From the NCBI GenBank assembly GCA_052118425.1, contig JBQKHF010000001.1: 64,000 nt of DNA. One strand, 5' to 3'. Shown here in pieces: positions 1-8,500 of the stretch; position 1 is the stretch's first letter; each line of letters opens with the position of its first letter. This DNA is from Roseburia_C sp900315735 (GTDB taxonomy: Bacteria; Bacillota; Clostridia; Lachnospirales; Lachnospiraceae). The notes beneath the pieces were generated by a model. That model was not told where the DNA came from and made no database searches. It saw only the letters and a list, made by a program, of their open reading frames with translations. A program made the translations under genes and the position numbers.

Positions 1-441
1 CGCTGGAATGCCAGCAGTTCTTAAGGATATGTTTTGCTTGTTTGTAAATTGTCTTTCCGTTGCTTTGACTGCATCGCTGCATGGTCCGCCGACTGCGGAT
101 GCAACGTAAAGCCTGCAAGGGGCACTAGGAATTTCGGTATGGAAAGATTATGTTCCCACAACCGGCGCAAATTCACATCCATGTTCAATTGCGCCTCGCT
201 GGCACATCCCTGTGCCAGCGTTGCCAAAGGGCGAACGAAATTCCAAGTGCCCCTAACAGTTCTTACCATGCATCCGTAATCGACGAACCATACAGCAATG
301 CTGTCAAACATTGGAAAGACTATTTTTATCGCGACAAGCAAAACATACCTTTTAGAACTGCGGGATTTCAGTGCAAACTTCAAATGCCTTTCTATAGTAA
401 AATTTTGAAAGAAAAGATATTTTCTTTTCGCAACCGCCTAA
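1..441 (+). repeat. Long palindromic element, copy 1 (left end cut by window)
   Basis: This is an imperfect palindrome. The 135-bp core (119-253) starts GGGGCACT and ends AGTGCCCC. Inside it are two hairpins: GGCGCAA/TTGCGCC (174-180 with 189-195) and CGCTGGCACA/TGTGCCAGCG (197-206 with 211-220, loop TCCC). The arms outside the core also pair: bases 1-118 match the reverse complement of roughly 254-390, including GTATGTTTTGCTTG-like sequence near both ends. The right terminal repeat TTCGCAACCGCCTAA lies at 427-441; the left one is off the window. Open reading frames here are by-products of the palindrome. It is related to the copies at 17903, 52079 and 52578. Confidence 0.85.
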
Positions 442-616
442 GAAAAGTTTATATACATCGGCATTAGCATGAGCCGGGAAAAGGAAGATTATACATGCAG
501 AAAAGGATTTGCATAAAGAAAAAATTCTTTAGAAAAATTTTAGAAATTATCATCTGCCTGTTTAGTTTTAAAGCTTAGTATAACATTATACAAAGGATAG
601 CTGAGGAGATGATTTC

Positions 617-1189
617 ATGTTACAATATTTGATGGAGATGGAGCAGAATATATTATTATTTGTTCAGAATAATATAAGAAATGATTTTTTAGACCCGATT
701 GTAATTTTTATTACGAAGCTTGGAAATGGCGGTGCAATCTGGCTGCTTTTAGCGGTGGCACTGCTGTGCTTTAAGAAAACCAGAAAGACCGGAGTGCTGG
801 TGTTAGTTGCGTTAGCCGGTTCTCTTCTTATTAATAATATGATATTAAAGAATCTGGTGGCAAGAACAAGACCTTATGATGTGATTCCGGGACTGACTTC
901 ACTGATTGGTGCCCAGGGAGATTTTTCATTCCCGTCAGGGCATACCGGAAGTTCCTTTGCAGCAGCGGTTGTTCTGTTTTGCCGGCTGCCAAAGAAATAT
1001 GGAATTCCGGCAATGATTCTTGCGGTTCTTATCAGCCTGTCAAGAATCTATGTAGGCGTACATTATCCAACGGATGTGCTGGCTGGTGCATTGATTGGCA
1101 CCGGAATTGCAATCGCATTATGTAAACTGGTTGGAATAAGAGAAAGTAGTAAGGAAGGACATACACCGGTAGCGGTGGGAAGGGGATAA
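617..1189 (+). CDS. PAP2-family membrane lipid phosphatase (undecaprenyl-diphosphatase-like)
   Basis: A 190-residue integral membrane phosphatase. The three PAP2 signature blocks are visible: K78 to R85-P86 (KxxxxxxRP), P106-S-G-H109, and S142-R to H149 and D153 (SRxxxxxHxxxD). H109 and H149 are the expected catalytic histidines. About five hydrophobic segments surround them. Related enzymes (BcrC/PgpB class) dephosphorylate undecaprenyl-PP or phosphatidylglycerol-phosphate at the outer membrane face. The start follows a GAGGAGATG ribosome site. The gene sits 4 bp ahead of a sensor kinase gene and close to a DUF368 transporter, which favours a role in undecaprenyl-phosphate recycling. Substrate is inferred. 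Confidence 0.9.
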   Translation: MLQYLMEMEQNILLFVQNNIRNDFLDPIVIFITKLGNGGAIWLLLAVALLCFKKTRKTGVLVLVALAGSLLINNMILKNLVARTRPYDVIPGLTSLIGAQGDFSFPSGHTGSSFAAAVVLFCRLPKKYGIPAMILAVLISLSRIYVGVHYPTDVLAGALIGTGIAIALCKLVGIRESSKEGHTPVAVGRG

Positions 1190-1193
1190 CCTT

Positions 1194-2633
1194 ATGACAA
1201 TGAAAAAGAGAATATTTTTATCGAATACGTTGATGGTATTGGTTTCGCTTCTGATTCTGTTTGGAATCGGAGGCGTTTCTGTGCTGTTTTTTAAAGAAGA
1301 ATTTATGAAACGCGTCAGGCAGAATGCAGAGCTTTCAGAAAATATTTATGAGGTGCAGACGATTCTTTTAGAGCAGCAGAAAGAGCCGGCTGACTGGAAC
1401 CGGTTAAGTGACAGTCTTTCAGAATACGGATTTCATCTGTATGTGGCAGAAAATGATGAAAAAATATTTTCCAATGCAGCACACAGAGAGTTAGAGTGTA
1501 TCGAAGAGCTGCAGGAGGATGAAGAACAGGGAGAAAAGAACACGGTAAGGATATATAGCATGGAAAATGTATCCATTGCAAAATGCAGCATAACGGAAAA
1601 TGGAAAAACATATAAAGTTTATGCGACCTATAGCGCGAAGAATCTTACTTTCCTTGGAATGAACCGAGGCATGTTTGAAATGTTTGTTATTGTATTTCTG
1701 ATAGCGGGAATACTTTGTATAGCAGGACTTTTGCTGTGCAGCCAGCTATTTACAAAATATATGATTCGAAAAATTATGGTTCCGGTAGATGCATTGAATC
1801 AGGCGGCAGAGCGAATCAATGGCGGCAATCTTTCGGTGCCGATTGTATATGAAAGACAGGATGAGTTTGGAGAAGTCTGTGAAACCTTTAATATTATGCA
1901 GCAGCATTTAAAAGAAAATATGGATAAGGCGAAGGCTTATGAGCAGGCGCGGACAGAAATGATTTCCGGTATTTCCCATGACCTTCGTACGCCGCTGACT
2001 TCCATCAAAGGATTCATCAAGGGAATGCTAGATGGCGTTGCCAGTACGCCGGAAAAGCAGAGACAGTATCTGGAGATTTCCTATCAGAAAGCCGGTGATA
2101 TGGAACGGCTGTTACAGAAATTATTTTTTGTATCGAAGCTTGAAACCGGAAATATGCCATTTTTCTTAAAGAAAACAGAGCTTGGAGGCTGGCTTTCAAA
2201 ATATGTGGAGCAAAAGCAGAAAGAAGAAACGGAAGAGGGGTATCAGATAACGCTGGAAAATAATACGGACACTTGTGTAGTAAATATGGATTCCGAACAG
2301 ATGCAGCGTGTGCTTGACAATCTGCTGGAAAACAGCCGGCGTTACAGTGAAACGGAGCATTTGGAGATAAAAATTCTTTTGCAGAAAGAGGAAGATAAGG
2401 CGTATCTTATTTTTAAAGATAATGGAGCCGGAATTGCGGAGGATAAGCTGCCTCATGTCTTTGAACAGTTTTACCGTGGAGATGAGGCTAGAAACAGTAA
2501 AAAGGACGGCAGTGGACTGGGGCTTTATGTATGTAAATATATCATTGAGGAACAGCAGGGAACGATAGCAGCATATAATCAGAATGGATTTGCTGTAAAA
2601 ATAGAATTGCCTTTACAGAAAGAAGAGGGGTAG
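1194..2633 (+). CDS. Sensor histidine kinase (HAMP, HisKA, HATPase)
   Basis: A 479-residue membrane kinase. It has a transmembrane segment near residues 12-33, an extracytoplasmic domain of about 125 residues, a second membrane segment near 161-184, a HAMP linker to about 240, and the H-box GISHDLRTPLTS with phospho-acceptor H262. The ATPase domain follows, with an N-box near DNLLENSRRYS and G-boxes DNGAGI and GSGLGL. It begins 4 bp after the phosphatase gene and ends 2 bp before the regulator gene, so the three are probably one transcript. Start at 1194 (or 1200) follows AAGGGG. The signal sensed is unknown; the context suggests cell-envelope or lipid-carrier stress. Confidence 0.93.
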   Translation: MTMKKRIFLSNTLMVLVSLLILFGIGGVSVLFFKEEFMKRVRQNAELSENIYEVQTILLEQQKEPADWNRLSDSLSEYGFHLYVAENDEKIFSNAAHRELECIEELQEDEEQGEKNTVRIYSMENVSIAKCSITENGKTYKVYATYSAKNLTFLGMNRGMFEMFVIVFLIAGILCIAGLLLCSQLFTKYMIRKIMVPVDALNQAAERINGGNLSVPIVYERQDEFGEVCETFNIMQQHLKENMDKAKAYEQARTEMISGISHDLRTPLTSIKGFIKGMLDGVASTPEKQRQYLEISYQKAGDMERLLQKLFFVSKLETGNMPFFLKKTELGGWLSKYVEQKQKEETEEGYQITLENNTDTCVVNMDSEQMQRVLDNLLENSRRYSETEHLEIKILLQKEEDKAYLIFKDNGAGIAEDKLPHVFEQFYRGDEARNSKKDGSGLGLYVCKYIIEEQQGTIAAYNQNGFAVKIELPLQKEEG

Positions 2634-2635
2634 CG

Positions 2636-3346
2636 ATGCAGAAAATTTTAATTGTAGAAGATGATGAAGATATTGCATTGTTGGAAAAAGATTATCTGGA
2701 AATGAGCGGCTACGAAGTAAGTATTGCAGCGGATGGGAGAAAAGCGTTGGATGTTTTGCGTCAGGAAGAATTTCAGTTTTTGCTTCTGGATTTGATGCTG
2801 CCTGGAATGAGCGGCTATGAGATATGCAAAAGAGTGCGGGAGCAGATGGAAATTCCGATTCTCATGGTTACGGCAAAGACCGAGACGATTGATAAAATTC
2901 GTGGTCTGGGACTGGGGGCAGATGATTATATTGTAAAGCCTTTTGACCCGGCAGAGTTAGTTGCCCGTGTGAATGCCCATTTGAAGCGGTATCAGCGCCT
3001 TACCCATCAGACTGGGGAAGAAAATGCACAGGAGATGCAGGCGTCAAATAGAATCCATATCGGTGATGTGGAGATTGAACTTCAAAGCTGTAAGGTATAT
3101 CGTGGTGGAGAGGAAATCAAGCTTCCACACCGGGAATTTGAACTTTTAAAATTCCTGGCAATGAATCCCAATACGGTATTTTCCAGAGACTTTCTATTTG
3201 AAAAAATCTGGGGATTTGATTATGTGGGAGACAGTGCGACTGTTACGGTGCACATTAACCGGATTCGGGAGAAATTAGAAGAAGACCCAAAGAATCCGCA
3301 GATGATAGAGACCGTCTGGGGCGCCGGCTACCGATTAAATCTTTAA
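2636..3346 (+). CDS. OmpR/PhoB-family response regulator
   Basis: A 236-residue regulator. The N-terminal receiver has the acidic pair E8-D9-D10, phospho-acceptor D52 (LLLDLMLPGMSG) and the conserved Lys in IVKPF. The C-terminal winged helix (about 135-236) ends with the typical VWGAGYRL. It is the partner of the kinase immediately upstream, an unusual kinase-then-regulator order. A pair of GTTTAG repeats 11 bp apart lies just after this gene, in front of the DUF368 gene, and is the spacing expected for a PhoB-type dimer site. Control of the DUF368 gene is therefore a reasonable inference. Confidence 0.95.
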   Translation: MQKILIVEDDEDIALLEKDYLEMSGYEVSIAADGRKALDVLRQEEFQFLLLDLMLPGMSGYEICKRVREQMEIPILMVTAKTETIDKIRGLGLGADDYIVKPFDPAELVARVNAHLKRYQRLTHQTGEENAQEMQASNRIHIGDVEIELQSCKVYRGGEEIKLPHREFELLKFLAMNPNTVFSRDFLFEKIWGFDYVGDSATVTVHINRIREKLEEDPKNPQMIETVWGAGYRLNL

Positions 3347-3354
3347 TATAAAAA

Positions 3355-3371
3355 GTTTAGCTTTTGTTTAG
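3355..3371 (+). promoter_or_regulatory. Candidate OmpR/PhoB-type direct-repeat operator
   Basis: Two GTTTAG hexamers start exactly 11 bp apart (3355 and 3366), one helical turn, as in sites bound head-to-tail by OmpR-family dimers. They lie between the response regulator gene and the DUF368 transporter gene. A looser pair (GTTTAG at 560, GCTTAG at 573) sits before the phosphatase gene with a 13-bp period. Binding is inferred. Confidence 0.45.
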
Positions 3372-3451
3372 ATTCTTACACTTTTTTCGAAAGATATCTG
3401 GGCTATCATAAGAAAAGAAATCAGATAGAAAGAAAAAGTGGAGGATTTAAC

Positions 3452-4336
3452 ATGATAAGACAATTTCTATATGGAGTCAGCATGGCTTTGGCGGACAGTG
3501 TACCGGGAGTATCCGGTGGAACGGTAGCATTTATTTTAGGTTTTTATGATAAGTTTATCGGAAGCATCAACGATCTGGTATATGAAAAGGGAGCAAAGCG
3601 AAAGGAAGCCTTTCTTTATCTGGTAAAGCTGGGACTTGGCTGGATTCTTGGAATGGCAGGTGCAGTGCTTGTGCTGGCAACAGTTTTTGAAACACACATT
3701 TATGTAGTAAGCTCATTGTTTATGGGCTTCGTGGCAGCATCGATTCCATTTGTCATCAAAGAAGAGAAAGAAACTTTAAAAGGAAAGTATCACAATATTA
3801 TTTTTGCAGTTTTAGGAGCATTACTGGTAATCGGAATTACCTGTCTCAATCATACCAGCCTGTTTCAGGGCGGAAATTTAAATCAGTTAAGCATACCGAT
3901 GGCACTGTATTTATTCTTTGCCGGAATGATTGCGATTTCAGCAATGTTTCTTCCGGGGATTTCCGGTTCTACGCTGCTTTTGATACTGGGATTATATCTT
4001 CCGGTTATTTCCGGAATAAAAGAATTTCTTCATATGAACTGGTCTTATTTTCCGGGACTTTTCGTATTTGGATTAGGCGTAATTGCTGGAGCAGTTTCGG
4101 TTGTCAAAGGAATTAAAATCTGCCTGGAGCGTTACCGTTCACAGATGGTATATACAATCATAGGATTAATGGCTGGCTCCCTTTATGCCATTGTTATGGG
4201 ACCAACGACCTTAAAGAATCCGGTTGCAGCATTATCCTTCAGTAATTTTCATCCGCTGGCATTTCTCATGGGAATCGTTGTAATCTTAGGATTGCAGTTT
4301 TCTGCAACCTATCAGTCATTGCAGGAATCTTTATAA
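3452..4336 (+). CDS. DUF368 polytopic membrane protein (PopT-type undecaprenyl-phosphate transporter)
   Basis: A 294-residue protein with about eight hydrophobic segments. It carries the duplicated DUF368 signature: PGVSGGT near residue 17 and again PGISGST near residue 170, consistent with two pseudo-symmetric halves. DUF368 proteins (PopT) have been shown in other bacteria to return undecaprenyl phosphate from the outer to the inner leaflet. The start follows GTGGAGG. The gene is single-cistron, with a strong terminator after it. It lies next to a PAP2 phosphatase, the enzyme type that makes undecaprenyl phosphate outside the membrane, so the two steps of carrier recycling are neighbours here. 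Confidence 0.9.
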   Translation: MIRQFLYGVSMALADSVPGVSGGTVAFILGFYDKFIGSINDLVYEKGAKRKEAFLYLVKLGLGWILGMAGAVLVLATVFETHIYVVSSLFMGFVAASIPFVIKEEKETLKGKYHNIIFAVLGALLVIGITCLNHTSLFQGGNLNQLSIPMALYLFFAGMIAISAMFLPGISGSTLLLILGLYLPVISGIKEFLHMNWSYFPGLFVFGLGVIAGAVSVVKGIKICLERYRSQMVYTIIGLMAGSLYAIVMGPTTLKNPVAALSFSNFHPLAFLMGIVVILGLQFSATYQSLQESL

Positions 4337-4337
4337 A

Positions 4338-4394
4338 AAAGGCTCATATGGGCGAAGTTGAAGTGATGACTTCGCCCAATATGGTCCTTTTTTT
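4338..4394 (+). terminator. Rho-independent terminator after DUF368 gene
   Basis: The stem GGGCGAAGT/ACTTCGCCC is extended by AAAGG..CATAT pairing with ATATG..CCTTT, and a run of seven T residues follows. Confidence 0.9.
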
Positions 4395-4454
4395 GTGCGG
4401 AATTTGGCGAGCATAGCAATAACTCGAGAAACTTAAAAACCCTGTTTCTCGTAG

Positions 4455-4501
4455 TTGACATTCTGAAAAAATCCGACTAAAATACTTAGGAACCGAACTA
4501 A
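4455..4501 (+). promoter_or_regulatory. Sigma-A promoter with MarR-type operator, marR-MATE operon
   Basis: TTGACA (4455-4460), a 17-bp spacer, then TAAAAT (4478-4483) form a near-consensus promoter. The inverted repeat TTAG-N8-CTAA (4486-4501) falls at the predicted transcription start, where a MarR repressor would block initiation. The regulator gene begins 42 bp downstream, so autoregulation is likely. Operator assignment is inferred. Confidence 0.7.
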
Positions 4502-4542
4502 TTTTAAAATAGTAATAAGTTTAAGGAAAGGAACAGATTGCC

Positions 4543-4959
4543 ATGGAAACAGGAAAGGTAATTAATAAAATATCCAACCGTCTCCGCAGACGTTCTAAGA
4601 AAATACAGGAATCCATTGGAATCAGCGGAGCGAAGGGTAATATTTTAAATTATATTCTGGTGGAATCGGAGCAGCATCCGGTATATCAGAAAGAGATTGA
4701 GGAAGAATTTGGTTTGCGTCCGTCTACCGCAACAGAGACTTTAAAGAATCTTGAGAGGGCAGAACTAATCTGCCGGGTGCCGGAATCAGAGGATGGAAGA
4801 TATAAGAAGATTGTTTTTACGGAACAGGCGCGAAAGATTGAACACATTCTGCGAAAAGAAATCACAGAATCGGAAGAACTTTTATTGCAGGGGATTACGG
4901 AAGAAGAAAAAAGAGAGTTCTTAAGAATCGCAGAGAAGATGCTTCGGAATCTGGAGTGA
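4543..4959 (+). CDS. MarR-family transcriptional regulator
   Basis: A 138-residue winged-helix regulator. The helix-turn-helix lies around residues 40-75 (PVYQKEIEEEFGLRPSTATETLKNLE), followed by a wing containing SEDGRYKKIVFTEQA, which is typical of MarR. The C-terminal helix would form the dimer interface. The start uses AAGGAAAGG. It is the first gene before a MATE exporter, an arrangement common for drug-responsive local repressors. A palindrome over the promoter start supports autorepression. The inducer cannot be read from sequence. Confidence 0.93.
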   Translation: METGKVINKISNRLRRRSKKIQESIGISGAKGNILNYILVESEQHPVYQKEIEEEFGLRPSTATETLKNLERAELICRVPESEDGRYKKIVFTEQARKIEHILRKEITESEELLLQGITEEEKREFLRIAEKMLRNLE

Positions 4960-5028
4960 GAAATTTTAAACTGCAGGTGCTGATAAGCGTCTGGCAGCAG
5001 ATGATACAGGAAGAAAGGAAGGATCATA

Positions 5029-6357
5029 ATGGATGAAAATGAATTAATGGGCAGCATGAAGGTATCGAAGGCAGTAGCAAAGATGGCAATTCCAAGTGTC
5101 ATCAGCAGTCTGGTTACCGTTGTTTATAATATGGCAGATACGTTTTTTGTGGGTCAGACCGGGGACCCATTGCAGGTGGCTGCGGTCAGTCTGACGAATC
5201 CGATTTTTATATTATTTATGGCATTTGCCAATATGTTTGGTATGGGCGGAAGCGCAGCAGCGTCTATGGCATTGGGCGAAAAGAATGAAAAAAGAGTAAA
5301 GCAGGTTTCTTCCTTTGTCACCTACGCATCGCTTATTGTGGGAATTGTTTTTGCTGCAATCTTGCTGGCTGGCATGCAGCCAATTTTACAACTGTTTGGA
5401 GCAGATGCAGATACATATGAGCTGGCAAAGGGATATACGACATACATTTCTTATGGCGCACCGTTTATTATCTGGTCTGCGGCAGCAAGCTTTGTTGTGC
5501 GTGCGGATGGAGCCAGCAGGGAAGCTATGACTGGTAGTATGATAGGAACCATTGCCAATATTATTTTAGACCCGGTATTTATCAGCGAATTTGGTATGGG
5601 TGCAGCAGGTGCAGCCATTGCAACGACCATTGGAAATATAATGGCAAGTGTATATTATCTTTGGTATTTCTGCAGAAAGAGCAGGAATATGTCTATGGCG
5701 TTCCGGTATTTTAAATGTGGAGATGGAATCCTGACTCAGGTATGTTCTGCGGGACTTCCAACAGCAATTTTTTCCGCGTTGATGAGCATTTCTACGATTA
5801 TTTTAAACCAGATTCTGGTGGCTTATGGAAATGCACCGGTAGCGGCCATTGGAATTGTATTTAAGGCAAATATGTTTATCACATTTTTACAGATGGGATT
5901 GGCAAATGGAGTACAGCCGCTATTGGGATATAATTATGGTGCCGGAAACAGGGAGCGTTTTATTGCAGTGGAGCGTTACACGAAGAAATGCTGCCTGATT
6001 GTAGGCATATTGGCAACTGCGCTGTTTTTCTTTTTCCGGGAGCCGATTATAAAGCTGTTTATTTCTGATGCAGAAGTCATAAATTATGGTGTGGAAATGC
6101 TGATCGCTTATATGATTTCCGGTCCGGTCATTGGCATTTTATTCATGAATATGAACTGTATGCAGTCTACCGGAAATGCACTTCCGGCAACGATTCTTTC
6201 CATATTAAGACAGGGCGTGCTTTTAATTCCGGTGCTTTATGGATTAAATGCATTGCTCGGTCTGCATGGCGTTATCTACGGACAGGCACTGACGGATTAT
6301 GTGGCAGTTTTTCTTTCCATCATAATCTGGCGGTGGAAGCGCAGCAAAACTTTATAG
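5029..6357 (+). CDS. MATE-family multidrug efflux protein
   Basis: A 442-residue protein with about twelve membrane segments in two related halves, the layout of MATE (MatE/DinF) cation-coupled exporters. The N-terminal half has the typical ADTFFVGQTGD segment and the second half has MGLANGVQPLLGYNYGAGN. It begins 69 bp after the MarR gene, behind AGGAAGGAT, with no terminator between them, so the two are probably co-transcribed and the MarR protein is its likely regulator. A second MATE gene (29324) is only distantly similar. Substrates are unknown. Confidence 0.93.
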   Translation: MDENELMGSMKVSKAVAKMAIPSVISSLVTVVYNMADTFFVGQTGDPLQVAAVSLTNPIFILFMAFANMFGMGGSAAASMALGEKNEKRVKQVSSFVTYASLIVGIVFAAILLAGMQPILQLFGADADTYELAKGYTTYISYGAPFIIWSAAASFVVRADGASREAMTGSMIGTIANIILDPVFISEFGMGAAGAAIATTIGNIMASVYYLWYFCRKSRNMSMAFRYFKCGDGILTQVCSAGLPTAIFSALMSISTIILNQILVAYGNAPVAAIGIVFKANMFITFLQMGLANGVQPLLGYNYGAGNRERFIAVERYTKKCCLIVGILATALFFFFREPIIKLFISDAEVINYGVEMLIAYMISGPVIGILFMNMNCMQSTGNALPATILSILRQGVLLIPVLYGLNALLGLHGVIYGQALTDYVAVFLSIIIWRWKRSKTL

Positions 6358-6439
6358 GGAAAAGCGGTCAGGTTGCCTTTTTTACGGGTTGGTGCTATGC
6401 TGACGATAGTAAATTGGCAAAGTGAGTGGAGGAGAAGGC

Positions 6440-7009
6440 ATGGAGCAGAATGTTCAGAAAGCAGAACAGATGAAATACCGGCTGGCAGATGCCATGAAGC
6501 AGTGTATGGCGAAGATGCCGATAGAACGGATTACAGTGCGTCAGATTGTGGAACTGAGCGGAACGACAAGACAGACATTTTACCGTCATTTTCAGGATAA
6601 ATATGATTTAATAAACTGGTATTTTGACAAAATTCTGGCAGAATCCTTTGAACACATGGGAGAAGGAAAGACAGTATATGAGGGACTGGTAAAGAAATTT
6701 GAATATATTGAGCAGGAGAAACTTTTTTTCCGGGCTGCATTTAAATCAGACAGCCAGAACTGTTTAAGAGACCATGATTTTGAACTGATTACACAGTTTT
6801 ATACGGATAAAATAGAAAAGAAATCAGGGCAGAAACTATCCGAGCATCTTCGTTTCCTTCTGGAAATGTATTGTCAGGGTTCTGTTTATATGACAATTCA
6901 GTGGGTGCTTGGCAGAAAGAGGACTACACCGAAAGAATTGGCAAAGGCACTGACGGAAGCAGTGCCGGAAGAACTGAAAGTGGTGTTTGAAAAATTGCAG
7001 ATGATATAA
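6440..7009 (+). CDS. TetR/AcrR-family regulator (DhaS-like)
   Basis: A 189-residue protein. Its N-terminal helix-turn-helix is clear (residues about 10-55, ITVRQIVELSGTTRQTFYRHFQDKYDLINWYF). The C-terminal half resembles the TetR_C domain seen in DhaS-type regulators. ATG 6440 is chosen because GGAGGAGAAGG lies just upstream; an in-frame GTG at 6422 would waste that site. The gene lies between a MATE gene and a lactaldehyde reductase gene on the same strand. DhaS relatives control small-polyol metabolism, so it may regulate the reductase, but this is inference. Confidence 0.9.
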   Translation: MEQNVQKAEQMKYRLADAMKQCMAKMPIERITVRQIVELSGTTRQTFYRHFQDKYDLINWYFDKILAESFEHMGEGKTVYEGLVKKFEYIEQEKLFFRAAFKSDSQNCLRDHDFELITQFYTDKIEKKSGQKLSEHLRFLLEMYCQGSVYMTIQWVLGRKRTTPKELAKALTEAVPEELKVVFEKLQMI

Positions 7010-7152
7010 AGCAATGAATGATGATTACGAGTTGAGATTGCTTATAATAGATATTAAAAAATCAAGTGACAGAGTTGCCTTTTTGTAACTTTTTATTTGT
7101 CTCTTTCATTGGTAAAATAAAGGTATCAATAAAGGACAAAGGAGAAGATAAA

Positions 7153-8298
7153 ATGGCAAACAGAATTATGTTAAATGAGACGTCCTACCATGGTGTAGGA
7201 GCAATTAAAGAAATCGCAAACGAGGCAAAGGCAAGAGCATTTAAGAAAGCATTTGTCTGTTCCGACCCGGATTTGATTAAGTTTGGTGTAACATCCAAAG
7301 TAACCGATGTATTGGATGAAGCAGGACTTGCTTATGAAATCTATTCTGATATTAAGGCAAATCCTACCATTCAGAATGTACAGCATGGTGTGGAAGCGTT
7401 TAAAGCATCAAAAGCAGATTATATCATTGCAATTGGTGGTGGTTCTTCTATGGATACATCAAAAGCAATTGGTATCATTATTGCAAATCCGGAATTTGAG
7501 GATGTCAGAAGCTTAGAGGGTGTAGCTCCGACAAAGAAACCTTGTGTTCCGATTATTGCTGTACCGACAACTGCCGGAACTGCAGCAGAAGTTACCATTA
7601 ACTATGTAATTACAGATGTAGAGCGTAAGAGAAAATTTGTATGTGTAGACCCGCATGATATGCCGGTTATCGCAGTAATTGACCCGGAGATGATGTCATC
7701 TATGCCAAAGGGATTGACAGCTTCCACCGGAATGGATGCACTGACACATGCCATTGAAGGATATACGACAAAGGCTGCATGGGAAATGACTGATATGTTC
7801 CATTTGAAAGCCATTGAAATTATCAGCAGATCTTTAAGAAGCGCAGTTGCCAATGAAAAAGAGGGCCGTGAAGGTATGGCATTAGGACAGTATATTGCAG
7901 GAATGGGCTTTTCTAATGTAGGACTTGGAATTGCACATTCCATGGCACATACATTAGGCGCTGTATATGACACTCCACATGGAGTTGCCTGTGCAATGAT
8001 GCTTCCAATCGTAATGGAATACAATGCAGAATGCACTGGTGAAAAATATCGTGAGATTGCAAGAGCAATGGGCGTAAAAGGCGTTGATGATATGTCTGTA
8101 GAAGAATACAGAAAAGCAGCCATTGATGCGGTACAGCAGTTATCTGTAGATGTTGGAATTCCAACAAAATTAGAGGCGTTAAAGGAAGAAGACTTAGAAT
8201 TCCTTGCAGAATCCGCTTTTGCTGATGCCTGCGCACCGGGTAATCCAAAGGATACAAATGTAGAGGATTTGAAAGCTTTATTCCGTAAACTGATGTAA
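7153..8298 (+). CDS. fucO: Lactaldehyde reductase / 1,2-propanediol dehydrogenase (Fe-dependent ADH)
   Basis: A 381-residue group III iron alcohol dehydrogenase, essentially the length of E. coli FucO and recognisably similar to it throughout (NRIMLNETSYHG, IAIGGGSSMDTSKAIGII, VPTTAGTAAEVTINYV). Metal ligands are expected from the D-x3-H in GMDALTHAIEG, then H in IAHSMAH and H in TPHG. It interconverts L-lactaldehyde and propane-1,2-diol with NAD(H), recycling cofactor during anaerobic fucose or rhamnose use. The start at 7153 follows AAGGAGAAGAT; the longer frame back to 7066 lacks a ribosome site. A strong terminator follows. Confidence 0.93.
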   Translation: MANRIMLNETSYHGVGAIKEIANEAKARAFKKAFVCSDPDLIKFGVTSKVTDVLDEAGLAYEIYSDIKANPTIQNVQHGVEAFKASKADYIIAIGGGSSMDTSKAIGIIIANPEFEDVRSLEGVAPTKKPCVPIIAVPTTAGTAAEVTINYVITDVERKRKFVCVDPHDMPVIAVIDPEMMSSMPKGLTASTGMDALTHAIEGYTTKAAWEMTDMFHLKAIEIISRSLRSAVANEKEGREGMALGQYIAGMGFSNVGLGIAHSMAHTLGAVYDTPHGVACAMMLPIVMEYNAECTGEKYREIARAMGVKGVDDMSVEEYRKAAIDAVQQLSVDVGIPTKLEALKEEDLEFLAESAFADACAPGNPKDTNVEDLKALFRKLM

Positions 8299-8339
8299 TC
8301 AGAAACTTAGACAATATATTATAGAAGAAAAGATAGCAG

Positions 8340-8380
8340 ACTCCCGGAGCATCGAAAAAACGATGTTCCGGGAGTTCTTT
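8340..8380 (+). terminator. Rho-independent terminator after fucO
   Basis: The 15-bp stem ACTCCCGGAGCATCG/CGATGTTCCGGGAGT (one G-T pair) with a six-A loop is followed by TCTTT. The ATG at 8363, first codon of the longest downstream reading frame, lies inside this stem. Confidence 0.92.
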
Positions 8381-8393
8381 ATAGAAAATTTAT

Positions 8394-8422
8394 TTGCGTC
8401 TGATAAGACGGAACCGTATAAT
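8394..8422 (+). promoter_or_regulatory. Sigma-A promoter for the Rpn-type gene
   Basis: TTGCGT (8394-8399), a 17-bp spacer and a perfect TATAAT (8417-8422). The start of transcription would be near 8429, inside the longest reading frame, which supports a translation start further downstream. Confidence 0.7.
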
Positions 8423-8500
8423 GAAATTGGATTGATATTCAATAGAGCATACTTTGTGAAGGGTTTGAGAGAGGAATCGGAAACAAAGGAGGCTATTAAT

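Noticed and set aside
21..467. Overlapping reading frames of 81-120 residues on both strands
   Set aside because: They lie inside palindromic element copy 1, whose symmetry creates mirrored frames. None has a ribosome site or coding-like composition, and similar frames recur in the other copies.
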